From assembly GCA_030765685.1 (NCBI GenBank), contig JAVCCB010000009.1, positions 1 to 41,634 of the forward strand: a stretch of 41,634 bases of DNA. The letters run 5' to 3'. A program made the translations under genes and the position numbers. This DNA is from Candidatus Tantalella remota (GTDB taxonomy: Bacteria > Omnitrophota > Gorgyraeia > Tantalellales > Tantalellaceae). Shown piece after piece: positions 1 to 8,758 of the stretch (position 1 is the stretch's first letter; each line of letters opens with the position of its first letter). Under the pieces are notes generated by a model. That model worked only from the letters and a program-made list of their open reading frames with translations, did no database searches and was not told where the DNA came from.

Positions 1-55
1 ATGAATGAGATAGTGCCGCACCCGGTTCCTGCGACTTAATGAAAAGTGCCTATAT

Positions 56-63
56 GGTATAAT
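56..63 (+). promoter_or_regulatory. Extended -10 promoter element
   Basis: The sequence TGGTATAAT (TGn followed by a perfect TATAAT at 58-63) lies just upstream of the ATG at 77. No convincing -35 hexamer is present at the right distance, which fits an extended -10 promoter. Transcription would begin near 70, leaving only about 7 untranslated bases. No Shine-Dalgarno sequence is visible, so the first gene may be transcribed leaderless. Inferred from motif only. Confidence 0.5.
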
Positions 64-76
64 ATAGGTTAAATTT

Positions 77-1561
77 ATGAAGATAATGTTTGTACATCAG
101 GGGAGAGAGCATCTGGGGATAGAATATCTCTCAAGTGTTCTCAAAAAAGAGGGGCATGAGACTGCCCTTGCGTGTGATCCCGGACTCTTTGGCCCGGAAG
201 ACAATGTGTTCTACAGTCCTTTTTTGGAAAAAATATTCAACAATAAAGAGAAAGTCCTGGGGAAAATAAGAGAATACAATTCGGAACTGCTTGTGTTCTC
301 GGTGTATACAAGCACCTATCGATGGGCTTGTGATATCGCGAGGACGATCAAACCGGAAACGGATGCTAAGATAGTATTCGGGGGTATACACGCCAGCCTG
401 GTTCCGGAAAAGGTCATACAAGAGGATTTTGTAGATTTTGTAATAGTTGGCGAAGGGGAGGACGCATTAGCGGAATTGGCAGAAGAGGTAAAAGGCCTTC
501 GGACAAAAGAGAGCGTTTCCAATTTGTGGTACAAAAAGGGAAGGCAGGTAATGACCACGCCGGTTAAGCCACCCGTACGGGACCTGGATGATCTTCCTTT
601 TCCGGATAAAGAGATCTTTAAGGAATACGTTAATTTTCGGGATGATTATATCACCATGACGAGCAGGGGCTGTGTCTTCAGCTGCAGTTTTTGTTGTGAG
701 AGTTATTTTCATAAATTGTATCATGGAAAATATTTTCGCCGAAGAAGTGTCGGATCGATGATTTCTGAGCTGGCCGCAATGAAAGATAAATACGGATTCA
801 GGCGTGTGATGTTCTTTGATAGTATACTTTTCGTAGACCGAAAATGGCTGAAAGAGTTCCTTGAAGAGTACAAAAAAGAGATAGCCGTTCCCTTCAGGTG
901 TGCCGGATACGTTGATTTTGCCGAAAAGGAAAATATCAGGGCAATGAAAGAGGCAGGGTGCTATGCCATAGATTTCGGCGTCGAAACATTCAACGCTAGA
1001 ATAAGAAAAGAGATATTGAATCGCGACGAGACGAATGAGCAGATACATGAAGCCTTTGCCCTGTGTGACGAATTCCGGATAAGATATGATGTGGACCTCA
1101 TGATGGGGCTTCCATTGATGAAGGAGAGCGACTATAAGGATGCCGTAAGATTTATGGGCCGGCATGGATATTTCAACCGGCTCAAATGCTACAACTTGGC
1201 ATATTATCCTCGGATGCCCATAGTGAGCAAGGCGCAGGAGCTGGGCCTTTTAGATGCAAAAGAGGTTGAGAAGATAGACCAGGGGCATGTAGGCGATTGG
1301 TTTCACCGGGATGATATCAAAGATATCCGCCATAAGGAGTGGAAGGACAATTTTGAGAAATTCTATAAATTGTATCCGCTTATACCTCCAGCTTGCCGCG
1401 AATATCTTCTCAAAGGGAAAAGGTACAGAATATTCCGGTTTGTGCCCGGGTTTATCGTGGTTTTTGGCCAGCTTTTGATCGGAGCGTGGAAGAGGGACTA
1501 TAGATTCTATATTTATATCAATAACTATTTTCAGCAGATCAAAAGAGCACTGTTTCGGTGA
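77..1561 (+). CDS. Cobalamin-binding-type radical SAM protein
   Basis: Predicted B12-dependent radical SAM enzyme of the BchE/HpnP-like superfamily, cytoplasmic. Residues 1-140 form a Rossmann-type B12-binding domain ending in GEGEDAL, a segment typical of the family; the cobalamin-ligating DxHxxG is not evident, so base-off/His-off binding is likely. The [4Fe-4S] cluster motif CxxxCxxC is C199/C203/C206 (GCVFSCSFC). The TIM-barrel region follows, with the usual FGVE segment around residue 325. A C-terminal basic/hydrophobic tail (about 430-494) may touch the membrane. The ATG at 77 is chosen because the next in-frame ATG would trim the first beta strand. It is followed after 63 bases by a second radical SAM gene on the same strand, suggesting a pathway unit. 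The family covers methylases, cyclases and ring-contracting enzymes, so the substrate is unknown. Confidence 0.88.
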   Translation: MKIMFVHQGREHLGIEYLSSVLKKEGHETALACDPGLFGPEDNVFYSPFLEKIFNNKEKVLGKIREYNSELLVFSVYTSTYRWACDIARTIKPETDAKIVFGGIHASLVPEKVIQEDFVDFVIVGEGEDALAELAEEVKGLRTKESVSNLWYKKGRQVMTTPVKPPVRDLDDLPFPDKEIFKEYVNFRDDYITMTSRGCVFSCSFCCESYFHKLYHGKYFRRRSVGSMISELAAMKDKYGFRRVMFFDSILFVDRKWLKEFLEEYKKEIAVPFRCAGYVDFAEKENIRAMKEAGCYAIDFGVETFNARIRKEILNRDETNEQIHEAFALCDEFRIRYDVDLMMGLPLMKESDYKDAVRFMGRHGYFNRLKCYNLAYYPRMPIVSKAQELGLLDAKEVEKIDQGHVGDWFHRDDIKDIRHKEWKDNFEKFYKLYPLIPPACREYLLKGKRYRIFRFVPGFIVVFGQLLIGAWKRDYRFYIYINNYFQQIKRALFR

Positions 1562-1624
1562 AATTATTTGTTTTTTTGTAACACAGGTATATACTTGGAT
1601 AAAAGACAAGGGTAATAATACTAA

Positions 1625-2728
1625 ATGGAACACCTCACAGACCATATCGTTTCTTATCTGAACCTTCTCAGGTTCTATAAGGGGCTTTTTTCTATGCCCC
1701 GACTCATCCAGGCTGGTCTTGAAACGGTCTTTACGGGCGCGTCGTCTTTTCCTGTGACGATAGACATGATAATCACTAATCGGTGTAATCTGTCTTGTCC
1801 CATGTGTTATCGGAGGGGACCCCGCGGAGAGACTTCCAATGATGGAGAGGGCGAGTTGAGCCTGGAGGAGATCAAAAAGTTCATCTCGGAGGTCAAGGGA
1901 CACCGGCCTGTGATATGTCTGGGCGGCGGGGAACCTTTTATGAGGAAGGATCTCATAGACATAATAAAGGAGATAAAAAGCGCCGGATTAAAGTGCATAC
2001 TCTATACGAACGCTGTTCTTATGAACGAAGACCGCTCCCAACAGCTGCTGGATACCGGTGTTGACGCGGTGTTGGTGTCACTGTACGCGTGGGGAATAAA
2101 GCATGACAGCGTGGTAGGGGAAGAGGGCGCGTTTGAGAAGACTCGGGAGAACCTACGCGCTCTTGTGCGCAAACGGACAAAAGGGACAAAGATACTTGCG
2201 AGTACACTTCTCTTGCCGGACAATATAGATCAGATCCCGGAGATGATACGAGCCTTGCGGGAGGTGGGGGTAGACGGAGTAAAAATAGAGGGTTTGAGTT
2301 TTCTGACACGGGAAGAATATGAAAAGTCAGCGGAACATCCGGAAGGGATGGATATCAGCACGTCGACCCGCATGAGGGAAGAATATTTTTCAGAAGAATT
2401 CGCGGATACGGTGAAGGCATTATCCGCGGATATTCAAAGAGAATTCAGGGGATTTGCCATTTTTAAGCCGCATCTGGGCAGAGAAGAACTGGGCAGGTGG
2501 TATACGGAGGCTATTTCCCGCAATGCCGGGTGTTCTTTTATAAGACACTCGGCATTCATAGATCACCGAGGCAACGTATTGCCGTGCCAGTACTTTCCAA
2601 AGTGCGTTCTTGGGAATCTTAGAGAAAGCTCTTTTACCTCGATCTGGAACTCAAAGGAATACCGGAAAGCCCGTCGGTCGATAGCTGCCGCTGTTCCGCC
2701 CGTATGTTCGAGGTGCTGTAAGAATTAG
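1625..2728 (+). CDS. Radical SAM/SPASM-domain protein
   Basis: Radical SAM enzyme of the MoaA/PqqE/SPASM group. An N-terminal amphipathic stretch (residues 1-42) precedes the radical SAM core. The cluster motif is C54/C58/C61 (CNLSCPMC), followed by the glycine-rich GGGEP SAM-binding segment. The C-terminus carries a SPASM/twitch-like set of cysteines (NAGCSF, LPCQYF, KCVLGN, VCSRCC) expected to hold one or two auxiliary Fe-S clusters. The spacing LPCQ...GN...SIWNS is typical of SPASM proteins that act on peptides or on precursors in polysaccharide and cofactor loci. Upstream AGGG near 1611 may serve as ribosome binding site. It sits between a B12-type radical SAM gene and a YfhO-like membrane protein (25-base gap), consistent with one transcript. 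Substrate unknown; no precursor peptide is visible nearby. Confidence 0.88.
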   Translation: MEHLTDHIVSYLNLLRFYKGLFSMPRLIQAGLETVFTGASSFPVTIDMIITNRCNLSCPMCYRRGPRGETSNDGEGELSLEEIKKFISEVKGHRPVICLGGGEPFMRKDLIDIIKEIKSAGLKCILYTNAVLMNEDRSQQLLDTGVDAVLVSLYAWGIKHDSVVGEEGAFEKTRENLRALVRKRTKGTKILASTLLLPDNIDQIPEMIRALREVGVDGVKIEGLSFLTREEYEKSAEHPEGMDISTSTRMREEYFSEEFADTVKALSADIQREFRGFAIFKPHLGREELGRWYTEAISRNAGCSFIRHSAFIDHRGNVLPCQYFPKCVLGNLRESSFTSIWNSKEYRKARRSIAAAVPPVCSRCCKN

Positions 2729-2753
2729 AAGATATTTAAAGCCGGGAGAAAAA

Positions 2754-4661
2754 GTGAAAAACAAAAGCGCATATGTAGTGGGGGTGATATTCCTGTTGAC
2801 CATAGTCTTCTGCGCGCCGTATATACTTCCATTTAACCGGATAGTGGTGGAAGAATCGTATCTTCAGCAATGTTCTTATCTTGACGTTAACCTTATTCCG
2901 ATTACGCAGAGCAAAGGCATCCCTTTCTGGTCATATCATTTTGGAGGAGGGTACCCGTTCATCAAGCACCCCGAGAATACGGTACTCAGTCCGCTTTTTT
3001 ATCTGTTGGTGCTGCCTTTCGGCAGCGCGAACGGGATGAAAGTAATGCTGCTTTTTTATTATATGATCGGCTGCGGAGGATTCTTTCTTTTTGCCAGGCG
3101 TATTTTGAAATTTGAACGTCCGGCGGCATCATTAAGCACCATATTCTTCGTTTTGAACAGTTTTGTTCCTTTTCAGGTCAATACGGGGAATACCAGGGAT
3201 CCCGGGTGGCTTTTTCTGCCGCTCGTGGCGTATTTGTTCCTCAGGGCCAGAGAGTCCGGGAAATACATAATATTCTGCGCGGGCATCACCACGCTTGTTC
3301 TTTTGAACGGATTTAACCTTTACATGGTCCCGCTTTTTCTGTTCCTCCTGGTGTTCTCTCTAATAAAAGACGCGGGGGCTCCGGAAGGAACGATGAAGGC
3401 GATGGCGCTGACCGGTAGGACATTTATTTTTCTAGGGGCATGCACGTTTCTCCTGGGGGCGATAAAAATATTTCCGCTTCTTGAGCTCTTAAGAGAAAAC
3501 GCTCGCGGAATAGATGATTATGCCATAGCATCTTCGGGAGCTATGACGGCGGGAAAGATGTTTCTGGCGTTCTTTTCCCGGGGTCCGTACGCGGTGGGCA
3601 ATGAGGCGGTAATGGGGGCTAACGGTCTGGGGATGGGGTCGGTAATGTATTTCGGCGTTATTCCCGCGATGTTCTTCGCGTTTTCATGTGTCTTCTGTTT
3701 TAAGAAAGTGTGGAAATATCTCGCGGCGATGGGAATTTTTCTTCTACTGGCCATGGCGAACAACAGTCCCGCGGACCTTTTTTATCCGCTATGGCATTTG
3801 CCGCTGTTCCATTCGATGAGAGAGGTAGCCCGGTATTTTTCGTTCCCTGCTGTTTTCATGGCCGCGCTTATCATGGGAGCGAGCCTTTCTTCCGAAATGT
3901 TCAGGCGGCTTAATAAAAAATTGAGAATAGCGATATATATCATCGCCGCGATAGCCGCGGTGAATATGTTCGCGGCGAATACCCAATATTTCAGATTCGC
4001 GGGAAGGTATCAGGAAGAGATCCCCGCACTAACGGGGGAAGGGGATTTTTTTAACGTGAGCGGAGTGCTTTTGAACAATATCGAGCAGGCTCCTTTTTAC
4101 CGAAAGAACCGGGCATGGACGGGTAAATATGCCGTCGAGCTCGGACCGGGGCTGCAATATTATCTTTTAAGACAGAATGTGGGCCTTATTAACTGGTTTG
4201 GTAACATACCACTGGATGAAAACGCGGCGCCGAAATACGGGGTCACGATCGGTTACGGAGATTACTGGAAAGATCTCAGGTCTGATATCACCAGAAGTAA
4301 CGGTATCGCTGCCAACAGGGGGTACAAAGGAGAAGGTTATTTTGAAAAGGACAGCAGCAATAAGGTGAAGAGTATGGAATGGTCAAGTAACCGGATCATA
4401 GTCGATGTTGAACAGGCGCAACCGGATAACCTGATAATAAACCAGAACTACGATAAAGAATGGGGTTCCCCCAACGGCAGGGTATATGACGCGGGGGGTC
4501 TGCTCGGCCTGGAGTTGAGTGGGGCCGGAACAGAAAAAGTAGAACTTATCTATCGACCCGGCGCGCTGTACGCGGGCGCGGCAGTGAGTTTAATAACACT
4601 ATTGGCTGCCATTATGTTCCTGATGATCCCGTGGATGAAGAGAAAAAAGGGGAGAGAGTAG
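2754..4661 (+). CDS. YfhO-like polytopic membrane protein
   Basis: Large integral membrane protein of 635 residues resembling the YfhO / GT-C glycosyltransferase superfamily. The N-terminus has one membrane segment (about 7-27) and an extracytoplasmic loop with acidic residues (VVEES, SYLDVN) and the FWSYHFGGGYP segment typical of YfhO-like proteins. Roughly ten more hydrophobic segments follow to about residue 415, then a soluble C-terminal domain (about 420-600) and a last membrane helix (about 605-625) before a basic tail. Start is GTG at 2754 with GGGAG at 2744-2748. YfhO-like proteins are linked to glycosylation of teichoic acids or other envelope polymers, probably using lipid-linked sugars; that role here is inference. 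It ends 26 bases from the convergent PP-loop/desulfurase gene. Confidence 0.75.
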   Translation: MKNKSAYVVGVIFLLTIVFCAPYILPFNRIVVEESYLQQCSYLDVNLIPITQSKGIPFWSYHFGGGYPFIKHPENTVLSPLFYLLVLPFGSANGMKVMLLFYYMIGCGGFFLFARRILKFERPAASLSTIFFVLNSFVPFQVNTGNTRDPGWLFLPLVAYLFLRARESGKYIIFCAGITTLVLLNGFNLYMVPLFLFLLVFSLIKDAGAPEGTMKAMALTGRTFIFLGACTFLLGAIKIFPLLELLRENARGIDDYAIASSGAMTAGKMFLAFFSRGPYAVGNEAVMGANGLGMGSVMYFGVIPAMFFAFSCVFCFKKVWKYLAAMGIFLLLAMANNSPADLFYPLWHLPLFHSMREVARYFSFPAVFMAALIMGASLSSEMFRRLNKKLRIAIYIIAAIAAVNMFAANTQYFRFAGRYQEEIPALTGEGDFFNVSGVLLNNIEQAPFYRKNRAWTGKYAVELGPGLQYYLLRQNVGLINWFGNIPLDENAAPKYGVTIGYGDYWKDLRSDITRSNGIAANRGYKGEGYFEKDSSNKVKSMEWSSNRIIVDVEQAQPDNLIINQNYDKEWGSPNGRVYDAGGLLGLELSGAGTEKVELIYRPGALYAGAAVSLITLLAAIMFLMIPWMKRKKGRE

Positions 4662-4687
4662 CCGGTCGCGATAGAGGGGGGCGTGTG

Positions 4688-6625
4688 TCAGGTCGCCTTG
4701 CGTAGCTCGCCGACGATCTTCACAAGGGTTTCCAGCAGTATATCCAGTTCTTCACGCGTGGTCCATTTGCTGATGCTTATGCGGATCGCCTGCATAGCTT
4801 CTTCTGACGAGAGCCCGGTTGCCATCAACACCTTGCTGGGGGTCACGACACGCGAAGAGCATGCGGCACCGGTTGAGACATATATGCCCCGGTCATTCAG
4901 CCTGGACGCGATCATCTTCCCGGAAACCCCGGAAAAATTTATATTTATATTGTTGCACAGCCTGTTTTTCGCGGGGCCGCTAAGGACTGTGTCGGGGATC
5001 AAACCCAGTATATTTTCGATACAGTAGTCACGCAGCTCTGTCATTTTCTTCAAGTATTCCTCATAAAATATTTCAGACGCTTTGCCGAACCCCACGATCG
5101 CGTTTGTGTTATGGGTACCTGAGCGCAGGAGGTTCTCTTGCCCGCCGCCGTGGAGGAGGGGCTCTATCCCGATGCCCTGCCTTACAAAGAGAGCGCCCGC
5201 TCCGCGCGGTCCGTGTATCTTATGAGCGTTCAGTGTGACGAGGTCAAGGTTCTGTTTCTTGACGTCAAGCGGCGTTTTTAGAAAACTCTGGCATGCGTCG
5301 GTGTGAAAAAAAACATTTTTTTTGCGGCAGATAGCCCCGATCTCCTTTATGGGTTCGATGGAGCCGATCTCATTGTTCGCGTGCATGACCGAGACCAGAA
5401 TGGTGGCCGGGCGGATGGCTTTTTCTACGTCCCGGGGATCGATCAAACCCTCCGTGCTGACGGGCAGATATGTTACTTCGAAACCACGTTTTTCCAGCCA
5501 GTCGAAGACGTTCAAAACGCTGGGGTGTTCTATCCGGGAGGCGATAAAATGCGGACGACTTCTGTCGTTGGCAAAAGCCAGCCCTTTTATGGCCAGGTTG
5601 TTTGCTTCCGTTCCGGAAGAAGTAAAATATATTTCTTCAGGGGCCGCGTTTATCTTCTGTGCTATTGTCACGCGTGCTTTCTCGACAGCAGCCTCGGACT
5701 TGAGGCCGAGCCGGTGCACGGAAGAGGGGTTGCCGATGTTGGTATCCTGGGAAAGTCGGACCGCTTTTATGACTTCCGGATCCGGTTCTGTGGTAGACGC
5801 GTTATCCAGGTAGATATTGTGTTTAGGGGCCGCGGAAGCCGCGGATGGGACCATTGCCCGCTTCTTAGGGTCCTGGGCATATACCTTGTCGGTCACATAG
5901 TTAAGGTAACCATGTTTCAGATAACAGCAACCCGGCTCTTCCTTGAATGCTAATTTTAGAGGCAGACGTATAGCGTTAAAGAACACGCTGACAACACAGG
6001 AGGGCTGGGTGCTGCGGTACTGACTTAGAAAGCCTTTTCCCAGATCTATTCCCATGCTCCTCAAATATTTCGCGCGGTCTTCAGTAGATTTTTTGTACAA
6101 GCTCAGGTGACTGAGAAGAGAAAGCGGGGTACTTTCGGATACGACGATCCCTTTTTCATAGTAGGAAGGGGTGATGATATCCAGTCCTGAAGATTTGTAT
6201 ATTTCGCTTAGCAGGTCTTTGACGTCTTTATGCTGCTCAAGAGCGTGTACGTCGTAATAATTGCTCCCGTCGAGAACGTATTGGATATTGTGTTTCTTGC
6301 AATAATCGATAGTATATAAGTGCATGGCGACTTTGCAGCCCATGCACCAAGAGTAAAAGAACTTATATTTAAGATTGTCTATCAGGCACTGGAAGAAGTT
6401 GCCCCGAACGGAATAGGCAAAATCGCGGATATCTATGATGTTGTGGGTGATCTTGTCGCCGTACAGGCGCACAAGCTGTTTGGCGCTTTTTTCAGACGCC
6501 GAAACGCGGGTCATCCCGGGTACTCTGTAAGTGTTGAGTATCAGCTTGTCAAAATCATCTATGCTTCTGACGACGATATAAGTAGAGTCAACGCCTCCGG
6601 AGAACAATACGACGCCTGTTTTCAC
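4688..6625 (-). CDS. PP-loop ATPase - cysteine desulfurase fusion
   Basis: Two enzymes in one chain (645 residues from the GTG at 6625). Residues 1-260 are a PP-loop ATP-pyrophosphatase: SGGVDST at 9-15, a CMGC pair at 94-97 and further cysteines at 210 and 233-234. Residues 270-645 are a complete NifS/IscS-type class V aminotransferase: LDNASTT, SSGTEANN, the PLP lysine in AHKIHGP (about K469), RSGTHN, and the persulfide cysteine in GAACSS (about C589). Desulfurases hand persulfide sulfur to PP-loop enzymes of the ThiI/MnmA/TtcA type, so a self-contained thiolation enzyme is the natural reading. The PP-loop half looks nearer to QueC/LarE/TtcA-like proteins than to MnmA. The GTG start has a strong AGGAAGG site and lies downstream of a good promoter; upstream ATGs at 6685 and 6664 are less likely. 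Target (tRNA, sugar or small molecule) unknown. Confidence 0.85.
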   Translation of the reverse strand: MKTGVVLFSGGVDSTYIVVRSIDDFDKLILNTYRVPGMTRVSASEKSAKQLVRLYGDKITHNIIDIRDFAYSVRGNFFQCLIDNLKYKFFYSWCMGCKVAMHLYTIDYCKKHNIQYVLDGSNYYDVHALEQHKDVKDLLSEIYKSSGLDIITPSYYEKGIVVSESTPLSLLSHLSLYKKSTEDRAKYLRSMGIDLGKGFLSQYRSTQPSCVVSVFFNAIRLPLKLAFKEEPGCCYLKHGYLNYVTDKVYAQDPKKRAMVPSAASAAPKHNIYLDNASTTEPDPEVIKAVRLSQDTNIGNPSSVHRLGLKSEAAVEKARVTIAQKINAAPEEIYFTSSGTEANNLAIKGLAFANDRSRPHFIASRIEHPSVLNVFDWLEKRGFEVTYLPVSTEGLIDPRDVEKAIRPATILVSVMHANNEIGSIEPIKEIGAICRKKNVFFHTDACQSFLKTPLDVKKQNLDLVTLNAHKIHGPRGAGALFVRQGIGIEPLLHGGGQENLLRSGTHNTNAIVGFGKASEIFYEEYLKKMTELRDYCIENILGLIPDTVLSGPAKNRLCNNININFSGVSGKMIASRLNDRGIYVSTGAACSSRVVTPSKVLMATGLSSEEAMQAIRISISKWTTREELDILLETLVKIVGELRKAT

Positions 6626-6689
6626 GGGTCTTTCCTTCCTGGTTACGGTACTGTTGCGGGTCATGCGGCTGTGCCACACAAACAAGTCT

Positions 6690-6718
6690 ATTATGGCACA
6701 GGGCTATGGGAGGGTCAA
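6690..6718 (-). promoter_or_regulatory. Sigma70-type promoter for the fusion gene
   Basis: On the minus strand TTGACC (6718-6713) and CATAAT (6695-6690) are separated by 17 bases. Transcription would start near 6683, downstream of the ATG at 6685 and upstream of the GTG at 6625. This argues for the shorter, GTG-initiated protein. It is back to back with the asparagine synthetase promoter. Confidence 0.6.
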
Positions 6719-6745
6719 TGCCGATGTATGTCACGGAAAAGAAGA

Positions 6746-6774
6746 TTTACGATTCGTCGTATAAGATATATAAT
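6746..6774 (+). promoter_or_regulatory. Sigma70-type promoter for the asparagine synthetase operon
   Basis: TTTACG (6746-6751), a 17-base spacer and TATAAT (6769-6774). A second TATAAT lies at 6791-6796 but lacks a -35 partner. The predicted leader is about 38 bases and contains CAGGA near 6807-6811, eight bases before the ATG. The promoter is divergent from that of the PP-loop/desulfurase gene, so the two could share control. Confidence 0.55.
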
Positions 6775-6818
6775 TAATAAATAGATAAGTTATAATAATT
6801 CGCAGACAGGATCTCAAT

Positions 6819-8741
6819 ATGTGCGGTATAGCAGGCATTATAGCTCTTGATTCCAGACTCTCGCCATCTGACGTGGCTGAGGGGAAAGGGATGACCGACA
6901 TCCTCAGACATCGAGGCCCCGACCACACCGGCTATTTTGACGATGAAAGTTGTTTTCTGGGCAATACCCGCCTGAAAATAATAGATCTTTCCGATAACGG
7001 AAATCTTCCCATGTCCAACGAGGCCGGCACCGTATGGATCACCTACAACGGCGAGGTCACCAACTTCCAGGAATTGAAGGAAGAATTCCGGCTAGACCAA
7101 AAATATAAATTCCATTCCACAACGGACACTGAAGTGGTGCTGCACCTTTATGAGGAGCTTGGCATCAAGTTTCTGGACCACCTTGCCGGCATGTTCGCTT
7201 TCACCATATATGACAAAAGAAACCACAGGGCATATATCGTGAGGGACAATTACGGGATACGGCCCGTCTTCTACATGAAGAAAAATGACCGGCTTTATTT
7301 CGCGTCGGAAATAAAATCTTTTCTGGACCTAAGAAGATTTAATAACAAAATAGACCGCAAGGCAATGTATGATTATTTTTCACTGATCTATCTGCCGGGG
7401 CGCCACACGCCTTTTGAGGAGATCGCGGAACTGGACGGGGGACATCTGCTGGAAGTGGATCTTCATAGCGGAAAAGTGCGCCTGGAGGAGTATTACAGGG
7501 TCGACTATAAGGCGGACCAAAGCATGACCGAAAAAGAAGCCTGCGATGGGTTCTATGAGGTGATGCTGGATTCGATGAGGCGGAACATGATATCCGATGC
7601 CCCACTGGGGCTGACGCTGTCCGGGGGGATCGACACCAGTTCCATGTTGGCCCTTGCCAAGGAACTGGGCAGAAGCAGCGAGATACATACGTTTTCCATA
7701 AAGATGAAAGAGTCCAGTTTTGATGAATCGCAGTATCAGAGCATAATGGTCGATCACGCGAAGCCCATACATCACGAGATAACAGTCGGCCCGGAAGATG
7801 TTGTAGACAGCCTCGTTACACAGATGGCCTATATGGATGAGCCAAGCGGGAACGGAGCGGTCATACCCAGCTATCTACTCGCGAAGGAGGCAAAGAAATA
7901 TGTAAAAGTTCTTTTGTCGGGGGAGGGCGGAGACGAGATCTCAAATGCTTACGATACGCATCTCGCTCACAAGATACAGAAGATGTATACGAAATATCTG
8001 CCGGCCCCGATGAGAAAGCTTATTTATTCAGCGGCGCACAGTCTGCCCGTGTCGATGAAAAAACTGAGCGTTGATTTTCTCGCGAAAAGGTTTACCGAAG
8101 GGGTGGAGAAAGACGCGCCAAGGGCGCATATGTATTGGAGGCATGTTTTTTCCGAAAAGGAGAAGAAATTATTATTGCAGGCGCCATATACGGATTTCCG
8201 GTCTACTGATGATATTTTCGCGAACCTGTTTTACAGGATGGATTTTGAGGACAGCCTGGACAGGATATCATTTCTGGATCTGAAATATTTTTTTATATGT
8301 GATCTTATGGTGAAGAATGACCGTACTTTTATGGCAAATTCGGTAGAGGCCCGGTTCCCGTTCGTTGACAGGAAAGTGGTTGATTTTGTCACGACCATAC
8401 CTTCCCGGCACAGGATCAAAGGGTTTACGGCCAGATACTTTGAAAAGGAATCCATGAGACGTATCCTTCCGGAAAAGATATATAAACGAAAAAGCATGGG
8501 GCTCGAGATGCCGCATTCCTTATGGTTCTTTGAAGGGCTGGATAAGGCTATGGAAAAATATTTTACTAAAAAGAACATAGAAAAGGCGGAAATATTCAAC
8601 TACGGATATGTAAAACAGCTGTGGGAAGAACATAGGCAGAAGAAACGTGATAATGGCAGGGCACTGTGGAGTATCCTGAATTATCTCATATGGTTTGACC
8701 TGTTCGTATACAACAAGGATTATAAGAAGTATCTTACCTGA
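6819..8741 (+). CDS. asnB: Glutamine-hydrolysing asparagine synthetase
   Basis: Class II glutamine amidotransferase fused to an AsnB-type synthetase, 640 residues. The protein begins MCGIAG, giving Cys2 as the nucleophile after Met removal; RHRGPD (about 30-35) and YNGEVTN (about 74-80, usually YNGEIYN) complete the glutaminase site. The synthetase half has the PP-loop SGGIDTSS (about 268-275) and GEGGDE. The full protein would release ammonia from glutamine and transfer it to an AMP-activated carboxylate. Long AsnB homologues are common in exopolysaccharide and natural-product loci, where they amidate sugar acids or other carboxylates rather than only making asparagine. It heads a plus-strand run with two radical SAM genes and a TPR membrane protein, which favours a pathway-specific role. 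Plain asparagine synthesis remains possible. Confidence 0.88.
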   Translation: MCGIAGIIALDSRLSPSDVAEGKGMTDILRHRGPDHTGYFDDESCFLGNTRLKIIDLSDNGNLPMSNEAGTVWITYNGEVTNFQELKEEFRLDQKYKFHSTTDTEVVLHLYEELGIKFLDHLAGMFAFTIYDKRNHRAYIVRDNYGIRPVFYMKKNDRLYFASEIKSFLDLRRFNNKIDRKAMYDYFSLIYLPGRHTPFEEIAELDGGHLLEVDLHSGKVRLEEYYRVDYKADQSMTEKEACDGFYEVMLDSMRRNMISDAPLGLTLSGGIDTSSMLALAKELGRSSEIHTFSIKMKESSFDESQYQSIMVDHAKPIHHEITVGPEDVVDSLVTQMAYMDEPSGNGAVIPSYLLAKEAKKYVKVLLSGEGGDEISNAYDTHLAHKIQKMYTKYLPAPMRKLIYSAAHSLPVSMKKLSVDFLAKRFTEGVEKDAPRAHMYWRHVFSEKEKKLLLQAPYTDFRSTDDIFANLFYRMDFEDSLDRISFLDLKYFFICDLMVKNDRTFMANSVEARFPFVDRKVVDFVTTIPSRHRIKGFTARYFEKESMRRILPEKIYKRKSMGLEMPHSLWFFEGLDKAMEKYFTKKNIEKAEIFNYGYVKQLWEEHRQKKRDNGRALWSILNYLIWFDLFVYNKDYKKYLT

Positions 8742-8758
8742 AGGGAGAGGCGGTCAGT

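Noticed and set aside
1-39. Open frame ending in TAA at 37-39, possibly the end of an upstream gene
   Set aside because: Only 12 codons are visible and they match nothing I recognise; the frame could be chance.
1625-2728. RiPP maturase with a precursor peptide close by
   Set aside because: SPASM proteins often act on peptides, but no short gene with a leader/core pattern is visible within several hundred bases on either strand.
5303-5953. 216-codon plus-strand frame
   Set aside because: It lies wholly inside the cysteine desulfurase half of the fusion, whose motifs are clear on the minus strand.
6819-8741. Lasso-peptide cyclase instead of asparagine synthetase
   Set aside because: The glutaminase half is intact (Cys2) and no precursor peptide, B protein or transporter is adjacent.
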